In this document: in pieces, positions 5,114 to 5,117 of the stretch
Layout of the letters: the number at the start of each line of letters is the position of its first letter
Position numbering within the stretch: the first letter of the stretch is position 1
Assembly (NCBI GenBank): GCA_964497585.1
Contig: CAZCDS010000121.1
Coordinates: 1 to 5,117 of the forward strand
Source of the DNA: CAZCDS01 sp964497585
Lineage (GTDB): Bacteria; Desulfobacterota; Desulfomonilia; Desulfomonilales; Desulfomonilaceae
Direction of reading: 5' to 3'
Length of the DNA: 5,117 nucleotides
The notes under the pieces: model-generated
What the model saw: the letters and a program-made list of their open reading frames with translations, nothing else
Databases searched by the model: none
Told to the model about the DNA's origin: nothing
Position numbers and translations under genes: made by a program

Positions 5114-5117
5114 ATCG

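Overview
The window starts inside the 3' end of a ribosomal RNA operon and runs into a protein-coding region with signs of gene decay. The 23S 3' end, the 5S sequence and the GC-rich codon use resemble a deltaproteobacterial (Desulfobacterota-like) genome. That placement is a judgement from general resemblance, not a phylogenetic result. The CorA protein looks most like the Thermotoga maritima type, which is widespread and does not place the organism.

Layout: the 23S rRNA 3' part (1-338) is followed by a 174-nt spacer with several hairpins and no tRNA, then 5S rRNA (513-630) and a strong intrinsic terminator (641-674). After a gene-free stretch comes a membrane-anchored PAS sensor (1021-1776). 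It has two transmembrane segments, a coiled coil and one PAS domain, but it stops where a histidine kinase or other output domain would normally begin. Next is a complete CorA Mg2+/Co2+ channel (2046-3161) with a clear Shine-Dalgarno. An intergenic region (3162-3473) carries two perfect hairpins, one REP-like, and a near-perfect 22-nt palindrome just upstream of a toxin-antitoxin pair.

The pair is of the MntA/HepT type. The MNT nucleotidyltransferase antitoxin (3474-3764) is intact and overlaps by ATGA with a HEPN toxin frame (3761-4105). The toxin frame is full length with no frameshift and keeps the RX4HXY active motif, but in-frame TAA and TAG codons interrupt it. The antitoxin therefore appears to have outlived a nonsense-inactivated toxin, unless the stops are read through or are sequence errors.

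A 549-nt stretch (4106-4654) holds an imperfect stem structure and a promoter candidate. It precedes a short ORF (4655-5089) that resembles the N-terminal two thirds of a dCTP deaminase/dUTPase-like protein and stops before the segment expected to hold the catalytic glutamate. All genes I accept are on the + strand. There is no sign of one shared operon beyond the toxin-antitoxin pair. The recurring theme is an rRNA-operon flank holding an intact housekeeping channel among truncated or nonsense-mutated accessory genes.
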